A DNA stretch of 64,000 bases, taken from Mansonella perstans. Lineage: Eukaryota; Nematoda; Chromadorea; Rhabditida; Onchocercidae. Positions 50,501 to 62,800 of this stretch are shown piece after piece; positions within the stretch are counted from its first letter, which is position 1; each line of letters starts with the position of its first letter. Where the stretch lies: NCBI GenBank assembly GCA_037074765.1, contig JBAMDO010000009.1, positions 186,001 through 250,000 of the forward strand, written 5' to 3'. The notes beneath the pieces are model-generated. The model was given only the letters and a program-made list of their open reading frames with translations. It was not told where the DNA came from and made no database searches. A program made the position numbers and the translations under genes.

Positions 50501-53500
50501 TCTGTTCAATTATTTTCATTTCTCAATTATTTTCATTTTTCACTTTTTGCGAATCGAAAAATTTTTGCATTCTATCACTTTTCATTAACATTATTATGCT
50601 CTGAAATGTTAAAAAGTCTACTAACTACCCGGTTGTTATATTTCTGAAAATTTTTATTCTTTTCTAATTTATGTCGGTAAATATGAAAAGCTAAAGAAAG
50701 GTAAGAAGTTGTAATTAATGAGAATATAAATTTGACAGTTTAAAAAACAGACTATGCAAGTATTCTCTTCAACTTTCGGTTTTAAATTATTTTAATTATG
50801 TTAGTTTTTTGTTGCAAACTTTTTTTTGCTTTTCTGTTAGCTGATAGACCAATAATTAGATTTAATTTAACTTTCCAGTACCGCATGCAGTCTTAAATAA
50901 CTTCATTCACGTCACAGGAAAAATTTGTTCTACTAAAGGAGCACATGTGCTGCTAAATTTTTCGATCTATTTCAAAAATTTGTAAAAATTTGAGAGCCAA
51001 AATCATTTTATGAAATATTTCGTGATACTGTTATTGTTTTTATTTTAACCGGCAAACGTTCAATGGTACTAAAATAGCACGAGATAGAAGAAATCAATTG
51101 TCGTATTTTTTAGCGAAACAAACCTTGGATTATTTTGTTAAAAAAATAAGATTTTTGAATCTGATTCTGTTTGCAGAAGAAGTTTAACAATGATAACTTT
51201 TGAAATGTTTTTTGTGCTTATTTGCTTAAAACTGTTATGGATTTAATAATTTTAATTCAGCGAAAAATTCAAACTCTGTCCATTCAAAATTGTAAACTGA
51301 ATTGAAATTCAATCAAATATTTTCATTTCACACTCAAAAATGATTTGAAATACTTATTTAACTAAGACTTGGAATTTCCCTTTAGATTTCAAAACCAAAA
51401 GCATTTGTATTATTTTTGAATGCACAATCAGTTATCAAAATAATTTGAAATAAAATTTTACTTTCCCTACCAAAAATGAATGTTTCGATCTCTGCAAATG
51501 CAATAGCAATGATGAAAATGGCCCTTTAAATATGAACAAATTGCAAGCCACGAAATATTTGTAATATTCCATGCCTGAATGAAAGTGCACGGTAATTATT
51601 TTTTTTCCATTTCACCTTTTTTTATTTTCCTCTGATGCATTCTGTTAGATGAAGTAAATATTCCTTCGCTCTCTTTTTTCGAAATAATGGTCGCAAAAAA
51701 ATTACGATGAATTTTAATCTCACAGGCTATAACCATAGTTTCCGCTATATAAACTAAGCTAGTTCAATTATTTTTTAAACTTCGCTTGCTAGCATTTAAA
51801 AAATCCTTTCTTTTGAATTTTTTTAACTCCACCAAACTATAACTTAAAAATTCGCTTTTCTCTGCCGTTTTTTTCAATCATTTTAAGTTTGGCACAGAAG
51901 TTTTTTGAAGAAAGCAATTATCAACTCGAATAAATTTTAGATGGAGTGGAATACATTCAACGGCGAATTTTCACAATGTTGTGGTGATAATTCATTTCTG
52001 GATTAAACAGCTCTTTTCAGTTTTCCTACTTGATTAATTTGCATGTATCTGACGATCTCTTGTCCACTTTCACTGTTATCTATTATGACATACTTAACAA
52101 TTATTTTTAAAAAATATTGCGAGACATTTTTTTTTTTGAATCATTGTTGCTACATAGCGTTAATTTTAATTGGATGAAAATAAAATTTTTGCTACTAAAA
52201 ATTCATTATAGACTAACATCAAGTAACTTAAATATCTTTAAATATTTTCAATAACACATGCTATTAGCATTGTTGTAAAATATATCCAATATATTGCTTA
52301 AATGATTAAAATATTTTAATTTGCTCGTCAAACAATGGCACAAAATGATTGTCATGATAAGTTTAAAAGACACTTTCATTAAGGCTTTCATTAGGCTACC
52401 ACTTTCATTTTAATTTTTAAATCGTTAACATTTTAATTCGTCAAGAAATCGAATCATATTAAATCAAAGAGTGTCGTTTCATTCGCTCTTCTAATTCAGT
52501 ATAGTTTTTTCGTTGCTATGCACATTCCAATAACTCATTTTCTTTTTGCTAGCAATTGAATATCTAACAGCTAAAAAATTTGCTTGTGAAGACAAAACTT
52601 CAATATAAATATTGTGCAAAAAAATTTTGCTCAATTTCTATTCAGTTTTGTTAATTAAAGTCAAAATATTCAGACATTATTGATTTTTTAATGATGGCTT
52701 ATATTTGTTATATGCAAAAAATATTTTTCGGCTAATTTCAATTCAACACCAAAGCGAAATTTGATAATATTTGCTTTTAGATATTGCTATCTTCAGAGAA
52801 AGAGGAAAAGCTTTTATCCAAGCAATACCATTTCACGTGTTTTCAGCTTTTTGAAAATTCAAATATTTGAAAAATAACAAAAACTTATGATACTGGGTAA
52901 TGAGAAAGATGTTTATTGATGGTTTTTGGAAAAAAGTTAAAAGGAAACTTTGCATGAAAGGACAAAAATTAAATTTGTAAAATTCGATCCAAATTACATA
53001 TATTTGAACAGTAATTTGCAATGTTCTGGAATTACTTATTATACAGTTGTTCGTTTCTTTACTTGCTAGTTTTGCTTAAGTAAACTTATTTGTTTATTAT
53101 AATGATATTTCTGTCAAATTTTAATCATTGAAGGAAATTATATTCAAGCAATGATGAGAAGATTTAATTTCATTTTTCCTTTGCAATAATCATTACGATA
53201 ATGTTAATCCTTGTCTTTTAAAGTGTGTTCGAAATATTCTATCAATTAACAAAAAATTTTATTATTCTTAAGTTTACTACAAACCCTTTACATTCTTCTT
53301 CTCTCCGATTATAACACATCATTGAAAGTTTATTGCATGCTTAAAAAAATTCTTAATTGTCTCTTTTGATGAAGCTAAATTCGTTTGCTAAATGCTGTAA
53401 CAATGATTTCAACTAAAGGAGTTAAATTTTTTGTTTTTTATAAAGTCAAGATTGTAGCTTTACTTAAGTGAAAAATTTCTTTTCTTTAATAATATAAACT

Positions 53501-53881
53501 TATTTCAATTTCACTGATAACGATAGCAGAATTATCTTTTTCTCCCTCAGTAATTTATCTGTAACATTGAGTTAAAATACCTTTTACTTAACAAAATCAT
53601 GAAAAGTAACCGAAATATATTGTTTAGAAGATTTTAATGATGAAACAAAATATATTTTTTACATTTGTTAAAATCCTTTTAATTTGTAAATTAGAAGATT
53701 CTTTGAAAGTTGTAGAAGTTAAACTACCATTTTTTCAAAAGCGATTATGTTTTTTCTTTTGCATTTCATATACATGTATGCATATTTAGAAGTGGATGAA
53801 GATCAATAATCACCGGGATATTCGAGAAAATGATTTAAGAGAGCAGATTTTTGACTGTGAAAATTTTGATGGCAGCATATC

Positions 53882-56800
53882 ATGGCTCGAAACGATGAAA
53901 ATGAAAGCCAAATGCATCTGATCTCAATGGGAGAAAGTAACACCTCCTCTGTTACTACACCAACAAGGTATTTCATTAATTATTATCTGCAAAAAAAAAA
54001 GTAATTTAATCTCAAGTCATATACTCTTTCATTTATCGTTTATTTTTGACCTTTATGTCAACCAAAAAACTGAAGCAATAAAGGTGTTTTGACACCATTT
54101 GAAAAATTGCCATGAAATAAAATTAGATTCACCGTAACTTATTTGACAGTATCAATCGTAAAATCTATTTATTGGATTCTCATTGACGTCAGCTAATGTT
54201 TCTGTCCATCTAACCTTTCTAAATTACTGCTCTCATTCATTTTTTTATCATTGCTCTATCGGAATCAGATATGACTTTGGCATCCAAAGGAATGCAATTA
54301 TGTAGGCATTAATATCATCAGTTATAATATCAAAATATGTGGCAATTATTCATTGTTATCCTTAAACTTCCATGCAATTGAAAGTTGACATTTTTATATC
54401 AGGGAATGATACAGCGCACAGTAACGACAGTGGCAAAATGTAAACAATTTTAATAATAATTTGTCATTTATCAATTTTGAATATTTAAAAACTTGACGAA
54501 TTTATCGCAGTTTTTTAGGCTAAGATTTCTCTTTAATTTTTGACTCGAATTTTTTTTTGTAAACGAATTTATATTTGCACACATCATTATGAGAATCCGA
54601 ATTAAAAGAACGAATTTGTAAACGAAAGGGAGGAAAATCATATGTAAAGTAATGCATGTGACATTTATCATCTTTGATATTTGTCAAAAAAATTGTTTTT
54701 CCCCTTTTTCTCACCTCAAAATCAAACAAATTTGCATCACGCGTGCTTAAAATCAATTTAATCTTTGTTTCTTTTAAAAATTTCTTTCATCATCCAATCT
54801 TAAAGATAACTTTGCAGTAGTTACTTGGTAAATTCAGATCAGCTGACTAATAAATATTATTTTCTAGAAAAAAGTAAAGTTTATTTGTAATTCGTTTCAC
54901 CAATTACACAGTTATATAAAATACTCCCTTTTGAAATGCAAATAAACAGAGATTCATTTTGTAAAATGAACAAAATCAAAGAAGCGAAATTGCGAGAGAA
55001 TTTTCTTGACTCTCTCTTCTTTCCCTTGAAAATTTCGTTCATATTCAGTAACGAATTTTATTTAAAAATTTAACAAATTGTAGTTACATTGGTTGCGCCT
55101 AGCAAAGTATCGGTAAATTTTAAAAACTGAAACTTGTTTTCAAATAGATCAATCAGACGTGCAGATACAATTTATTTTGATACTTTTTGATGCCTTTTTT
55201 TCGAAGACGAGAATAACCATTCCGTTGCTATTATTTGAAAACGTCACTCTTAGAATTGCTAATCATTGCTCTTAGAATATTCTAAATTACAAGCTATTAA
55301 ATTAGAACTTTTTCTCCTTCTCTTAAGCTGGCAATAACTATTTCATCGCCATAAAATTGAACTGTTGCTATGGGTGACGCCTTATGACCAGTTTGTAATA
55401 TAGACTAGTGTTTTCATTCAAACGTTATCTGTTCCGAAATTTCGTATTACTAACCACCTAAGCAATATTCGTCGTTAGCTAACCAAATGTTGCTACTGGA
55501 GTACTGTGTTTGGTCAGCTAATCAAACAGTACTTTGGTGATTAGGAAACAAAATTATCAGTGGTACTCATATGCTTATCAATTTGTTAACCACTAATCTT
55601 AGAATTGCTAACCATTACTCTTAGAATCTGCTGCCTAAATTATAATAAATTTGTTGACTTCAGCTTTTTGTCTTTTTTAAGAACCATGTATAAGATCTAA
55701 ATGCAATTTCTCAAGCACATTTCATTTGTTTCATTTCAATGCAACATATTAATCATCATTGGGTTTTTAAAATTGCAATTTCAATAATTTTTTTATTGCA
55801 ATCATTGCTATTATAAAATAATTTATTCCCTTCATTTCCAATTACACATTTCATTAAGCTAGTGTAGTTTTAAAGGTGTACTTTTTCCAGTCATATTGAC
55901 TATCACAAATGGTCTATTCTAACATTTAACTGAAAAAGAGTGGTGTACTTTTTAAAAACCTGTTTCATTTCATCAATTCTGCACCTTGTCAATACATAAT
56001 GCTTCTAATTAAAATTGTTCTATATAGCGAGCTTGCCACCGGTTTTCCATGAGAGGTACACCCAAAAAGTGATATAAAGACTGTTCAAAGCAATATTTTG
56101 ACCTCAGTCACATTGACTACTACAAATTTAATATCTATAATTTAATTGGGAGACATATGCAATCTACACTGCTGCTGTTTCCTTCAAGATTACTGGTAGA
56201 ATCAATGCCGAGGAAAGAAAGTATTGCGGAAAAAACCGTGCATCGCCTATATCTGTCCAAGTAGACCTTTCGCTGCATTATAGGCAAGCATTGTCTATAC
56301 CCTATCGGTTTTCTCAGTCACAAGCAAATCTGTTTCAATCGTGAATAAAATCTCGCGAAATTCGCGAGGCTTAGCCATGAAATGAAATATTTGAATCCTC
56401 GACTTAATTAGCTATGCATTTGTTGAAATTACTGTTATATTTTGAAATTCTCAGATTTAATTTAAATTAATTTAATTTTCAATTTTTTTTTTATCCCAAT
56501 TTAGATTTGCAAATTCATGAAGGTTTTGTTTCGTCCGTCTGGGATTTGCTAATATCAATGACATTGGTCAAATACATTTGCTATTACAATCATCAAATTA
56601 TTTTAAAAGCTTCCTAGATTTTTCCCTTACAATAAAATCTTGAGAACAGGAACAATTTTTAAAATAAATAAATGTATTTACCTGTATTGCGATAGTTTAT
56701 TTCATGTATAGTATTTAATCAATAATTCTATTTAAAATTTTAAAAAAAAGTCAGCATATTCTTCTTCTTCATCGTTTAATAATTTGCCCGAAAAATTTTT

Positions 56801-59800
56801 CTTCTTCTGTTGGTATATTTTAGTATCAGTGAGTTTTAGTGGTTTAATTTCAAGTTTTTAAGTAATCAAATATTTGGTTTTGTTTCGTTTTCTCACAAAT
56901 GACTTAACATTTTAATTTGGTAAAATCTTTATTAATTAAGCCTTATTAATTTTGGAGTCTTTTTTTCATTAGCAAGCAATTTATTTTTAGCGAATTTTCT
57001 GAACTACCAATGGCTTTACCAATGCAACATATTGAAACTAACGATACACATTTTACGCCACGAATGACCTACAAAACGGCCAGCGGCAAACCATTCTTAA
57101 AGGTAATTAATTATCGAATTTTTATTTCTACTATTTGAAACAAACTTTAATTCTATAGAAAATGAGCAATTTACCTATTGCACTAAGTGTTGCACTCTCA
57201 AGTTCAGGATATTTCCACTTAATACTTCTTGACATTCCGCTAAAATGAGATATTTTGGAAAGATTAAAATGATTAAAATAAATTTTGCGAAATAACTCTA
57301 TTAAATTGTCTTGTTTAACTTTAATATAAAGTATTGTTTTTGTGGAAAAAGTACAAATGGCTAGAAGACATCTTTGATAAGTGTGTGTATTAAATGTGGA
57401 AAGAAATTTCTAATTTCTGCTTCACATTATTTATATTTGCAACTTTTCTTGAGATTTCTTTCTTCACTCTTCTATCGCCTTATCATTTCTTTAGTAGTCT
57501 TAATGTGCAAAATATCAAAATAAGAATCATTTATGGAAACAAAACTTTGCAATAATTGTAAGGCGAAAGTGTAGGTCACAAGACAGGTAGAAATGAGGTG
57601 ATAAATTTATAGTGAAATATGTTTCCATGTTGAACTTTGGCCAAGCCCTGCCTTAATCGATAAAATTCAAAAATGAAGGGTCGTCTTTTTAATGTTTATT
57701 GCTTCGTCAAAATAAGATTTCAATTGAATAATAATATGACTGATAAGATAGTCTTTTCTCACTTTAACAAAGGTTACTTCATGAATGTAGTCCTATTATT
57801 TTAATATAAGAACATTTTATAATGTGAAATACAATTATGAAATACAATTTAAGTAATTATCTTAATCAAGGCTTGAGAAAATTTTATTTTAACTGAAGCA
57901 CTTAAATGGCAATGTAAAGTTTAGAGTAGAAGCAGTCATTAAAGTTATCACAGAAGAAAATTTTGCAAATATAATGGGAATTAAGTTTAATGAATGGATA
58001 TAGCAGGAGCTACTTCTTGTCGGATTTCAAATTTCGCTTCTTAAATTTTAATTTGGTTTTAATTTGCGGCATGTTGGTACTATGTTGCTATAGTGAAATA
58101 TGTTTCTACGTGCTATGTTGCATACTGTATCATTTAGTAATGAATTGATATAACTGGTGAAATTTAATGAATCAATTAGAAATAAGTTAGCCATAAGATT
58201 CTTCCTTTTTTTTCAACATCAGCAAAAACTTAACATATTGAGATGATAAAAGTAATGAAAAGAAATAAAGGATGAATAAGAAAGGTCCTTTTTATATAAA
58301 AAGAAAACAAAATTCGATTTAATATTAGAGAATTACGATAAACACATGCTGAGAAGATTGGCACAAAAGCTGTAAAAATGCTGTAAAAATTGCTCGAATT
58401 TAAAAAAACAAGTAATGAAATGTAAAGATTCCCGGTTGTAGATATTCAGTATGAAAAAAAACGAAAATCTACAATCATGTTTTATTGTTTCCGATTTTCA
58501 TAAAATGTCTCCGGTTTATTGCAGTCTACTTAATCGTTTTAATTACTCTAAATTGTTTTTTAGCAATTCTTTTTTACCTTTTTTTAACTTTTAACTTTTA
58601 ACCAAACAACAACATTTTAAACATTTTTCATGGCTGAAATTTAATTATCAAAAAATTTATTTTGAAATATTCAAAAATAAAGCATATATTGTCATTAATT
58701 TTTCATTATTTTTCAGTGGTGGAAACGGAGGACATCACTCGAACAAATTTTCATTTTTCTCATATTTTTTATGGCTCTAACTATTACTGTACTGACAGCA
58801 TTATTTTTAAATAATTACACTGCTAGTGAGTTTATTCATAGTATATTTGAAATGATTATTTCATTCAACAAGTTTTATTTCAAGCATTTAAAAAATTGTT
58901 TGCAAAATTCCAAACGAATTTTTATTTATTTAACAATTAAGAGTTTGCGAGGGAAAAATTAAGCACTAATCACAAAAGTTATTCATCGAATTGTTCGCGG
59001 AAAAAATTTATTATAACTCTTGAAGAATGATATTTATTAGTTTTAATAAATTATTAAATAATATAAAAGTATTACATTATTAATTATTTAATAATTACTA
59101 TCATTTTTTTTTTTTTTTTAAATGCAAATGATTTACTATTTTTTCATTTTCTTGCAGGTGTGAAGAGAAATAGTTCCAGTAAAGCTGATAAAGATTTGTT
59201 AGATTATGAGGATGTTAAAAAGCAAGTATGCTTGACTAAAGGCTGCATTCAGGCAGCAAATAATCTTGTAAGATTTCATTTTTCATTTCAACTAAAATTA
59301 ATTTTTAATTGATAAAATTAGCTAAAAAATATGTTTGTTTAAAAAAAAGTTTCTTCTGTTATGATTTTGAAATTTTGCATTGGAATAAGCTTTTTAATGC
59401 TAATTAAAAGATAAAACTCTAATTTTCATCAAAATAATGATAAAAGAATCTATTTGAGCTTATGGCAATGAATTTATCGGCTGATCCTTGTGATAATTTT
59501 TTCGAATACGCATGTGGCCAGTGGAATCGTGATCATATGATACCAGATGATATGTTTGCTTATGGTACTTTTGCATCGGTAAGAGAAAATGTTCGACAAC
59601 AACTGAGAAGTAATATTGATTTCTTTGTTAACACAACAAAAATTTTATTTTTTATTTGGAATATTGAACCATTAAAAAAGATCAAATGTCATAATTGCCC
59701 ATAAAAATCTAAATAAATGTAAAATGCAAAATATTTATTGATAACAATTTATTTAAACTGTAGAAATAATTCTTCATTAATTATTTGATGAAATCTTGAA

Positions 59801-62800
59801 AATTTTTTCCAAGTATTGCTGGAATCAAATGCATCACCGAAATCGAGATCAATTGAAATGACACATATTGCTTATCAGACTTGTATGAATACTAGCAGAA
59901 TTGAATCAGTCAAGTCATTGTACGTTTATTTTACTAGTTTCGGACTTTCTAGAATAATTAAATTGTGATAAGTGGTAAAATTTAAACTTACCACGCACTT
60001 AATTGCAATATAAGCTTAAGCATAAGTTTTACGATTGAGTTTGACGAAGCGCATTTGAGCGATGGATTTATTTCATAAATTTCAAAATTGTTTTCGCAGA
60101 ATCGTAGTTCATTTTGGTCTTTTTTGAGTCAGTAACACCTCTAACAAACCTTCTTTAGTATTAATTAGGTTTTTTTTCGTTGACATCGCTTTTCCTGTTT
60201 TATATTTCATGTTGGCTATAATGAAATTATGAGCGATTTCTTTCTAAATGTCAACTTTTTAATTGATATAATACTATAGCATGGCAATATCGATCGATCT
60301 GACACTGGAGCATACAAATATTACTTTCATTTCTTATCTGAAACATTAATAAAAGCATTGTTGTGAAAAAAGTTAATGAATTGTAGCACTTAATTAATCC
60401 CTATTATATTCAGACAATTGCTGTCATCACTTCGTCAATTAGCTAAATGGCCATTATTGGAAAATAATAGTGATTGGGATGAAAAATCGTTTGACTTTAC
60501 TAATATTTTGGCTTTAACTCGCCGATATTTTGGAAATGAAATTTTTTTTCAAATTTTTATTTACGCAGATGCTAAAAATACAACAAGGAATACTTTATAT
60601 GTGTGTTTTTTTTTCTCGCTATTTCTTCATATTTCAATTAATCAAATTAATGCTTAGACAGCTAATTTATTAGTTTCATTGCTCACTGGCTAATGCAATA
60701 TCATATTTAGTACAATAACCAAAATAATATAAGGAATGGTCATTTCTATTAGTTGCTCAAACCTTTTACTCAAACGAAAATAACTGGGAGCTTTTGGAGT
60801 TGGCGAATACGGACAGAATTTATGAGCTAATCAATTAAGTTAAGAGATATGATTAAATAGCATCTGCTAAGTGTTAGAGATGATGAAGTCTTAGTAAGTT
60901 AGCTAATTTTTAATGAAATCAAGATTGCAGTTAAGATTCAGAATTATAGTTTATAAATTTAAAAAATTTATGCAGTTAGAATAAAACATTATACAAAGAA
61001 ACCATTACAAACTTGTTTATGAAAAGATTTGCATTGAAAACTAAAAATTTTCTAAATTTTTGTTACAAATTATAGAAATTGAAACTCATAGCCTAATACA
61101 ATAGAATTATATCTGAATATCTTAAATATTCACAAACTTTCTTTTATTTTTTCAATTTAAAATTTTAAATAAGTTTAAAAGAAAATATTTTTTCAGATAG
61201 ATCAAGGAGTACTTGGCTTGGGTCGTGGCTCGCGTGATTATTACCTCAATGCATCAATGTTTGATAAACAATTAAATGCATATAAGCAATATCAACTTGA
61301 TATAATCAAGTTACTCTTGGATGACGCTAATATTACTTATGATTTATCACAGCTGATCCTTGATCTCAGAAACATAATCAATTTTGAGACGGAATATGCC
61401 GAGGTAAAATGTGTTAACTTAAATGTATTTACTATTACTTTCTTTTTTCAGTGAAATAATATTAACATTTACCAAATAAAAAAGTTCATCTTTTTTAATT
61501 GAAATTTAAAATGTCTCAAATCGCAAAATATTATAATTCGAAATTGTGAAAACATAATTTATAATTACTTATAAGAATATTACAATTAATTAAATGAAGC
61601 AATTATCTATAGTTTCTGTTGGCATTTTCATCATTGCGGCATAACATTACCTAAATAATTTGGTATTTATCAGTGACGAATGGTATTCCAAAGATAACTT
61701 ATCACTTATCAATGATTTTTTATGTAAAGTAAATTTGCAAAATATTACTGACGGAAAAGAAAATGACCTTTATGAAAGCAGACAAGTTATTAGTTTAATG
61801 CTTTAAAGTTGTTAACATGCTGGCTAAGCTGATTGACATGGAGAATTCGATCCGAACAAATTGTGAACAAATTATAGTTGGTGAACAAATTTTAGTTGAT
61901 TAAATGTTTCATTTTTTTTAGATTATAGTACCAGAAGATGAACGACGTAACAGTACACGTTTGTATAACAATAAAACAATTTCAGATTTATACACATTGT
62001 TTCCAAAGGTTTCGTCTTTTTCCTCTGTTCTGCAAAATGTCAAGAATTTTCAACTTGTTTTACGATTAATTTACAGACGAAACAATTCAGAAAATCATCA
62101 AATACGAAAAATTTTAATATTTACAAATTTATTGGAAAAAAGAAACGAAATATATGCTGGCATAGATGGTCCAAAAGTATTATTTAATTAAAATAAGTCC
62201 AAATTTTCATTTTAATTCCTTCCATTTTGACCATTGATTATAATGAAGGCATGAAAGATACAATTCGTACTAAAAATTTCATTTTGTTACTTTGGATTAC
62301 CTTTTCAGCTAAGCATTTCTCTATGAAATATGAATCATTAAATGTCTTCGGATGAATAAGAGGAATAAGAGATTTTAGCTTGAAAATACTTGAAATAATT
62401 GTTGTAATTTATTTTCTTTGAAAATGCGAAATATGAATTAAATTAATAGTTGGTAATTGTTGCAATTTGAATTTTATTATAAATTTCAGGTAAAATGGCT
62501 GAACTTCTTTCATCAAATAACACCAACAGAAATTCATAGCTTGATTACAAATAATACACAAATAATTGTGAGTGAAGTTGAATATATGCACAATATCGCA
62601 ACGCTTATCAGCAACAACAGCAATCATTTATTGGCCAATTATATTTTCTGGCGAATTGTACATTCATGGGTTAAAATATTAGATAGACGATTTGAAGATA
62701 TCAAACACGTAATTTTTTTCTCTTCATTATCAATCATTCCGAATCACTTATTCCGGATACATTCTGTGATAGAAAAAACTATACATTAATGCAACAATGT

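Larger units (their letters stand above)
44582..53881. other. 9.3 kb region without a recognisable gene
   Basis: This runs from the DNA2 stop to the first M13-peptidase exon. It is strongly AT-rich with many poly-T/poly-A tracts. Open frames (for example 46493-46681, 47162-47571, 48191-48454, minus 52833-53021) are low-complexity Phe/Ile/Leu/Ser-rich translations of AT sequence, without splice context or family resemblance. It includes the microsatellite at 46513 and tandem repeats at 45754 and 47474. I see no tRNA or other structured RNA by eye. Confidence 0.6.
53968..56990. other. First intron of the M13 gene (3 kb), repeat-rich
   Basis: No coding exon recognised. It holds a dispersed direct repeat (55245/55591), nested inverted repeats (55475-55544), a degenerate repeat pair near 55889 and 56105, and a less AT-rich island at about 56180-56370 that ends in a GC-rich palindrome. 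Confidence 0.6.
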
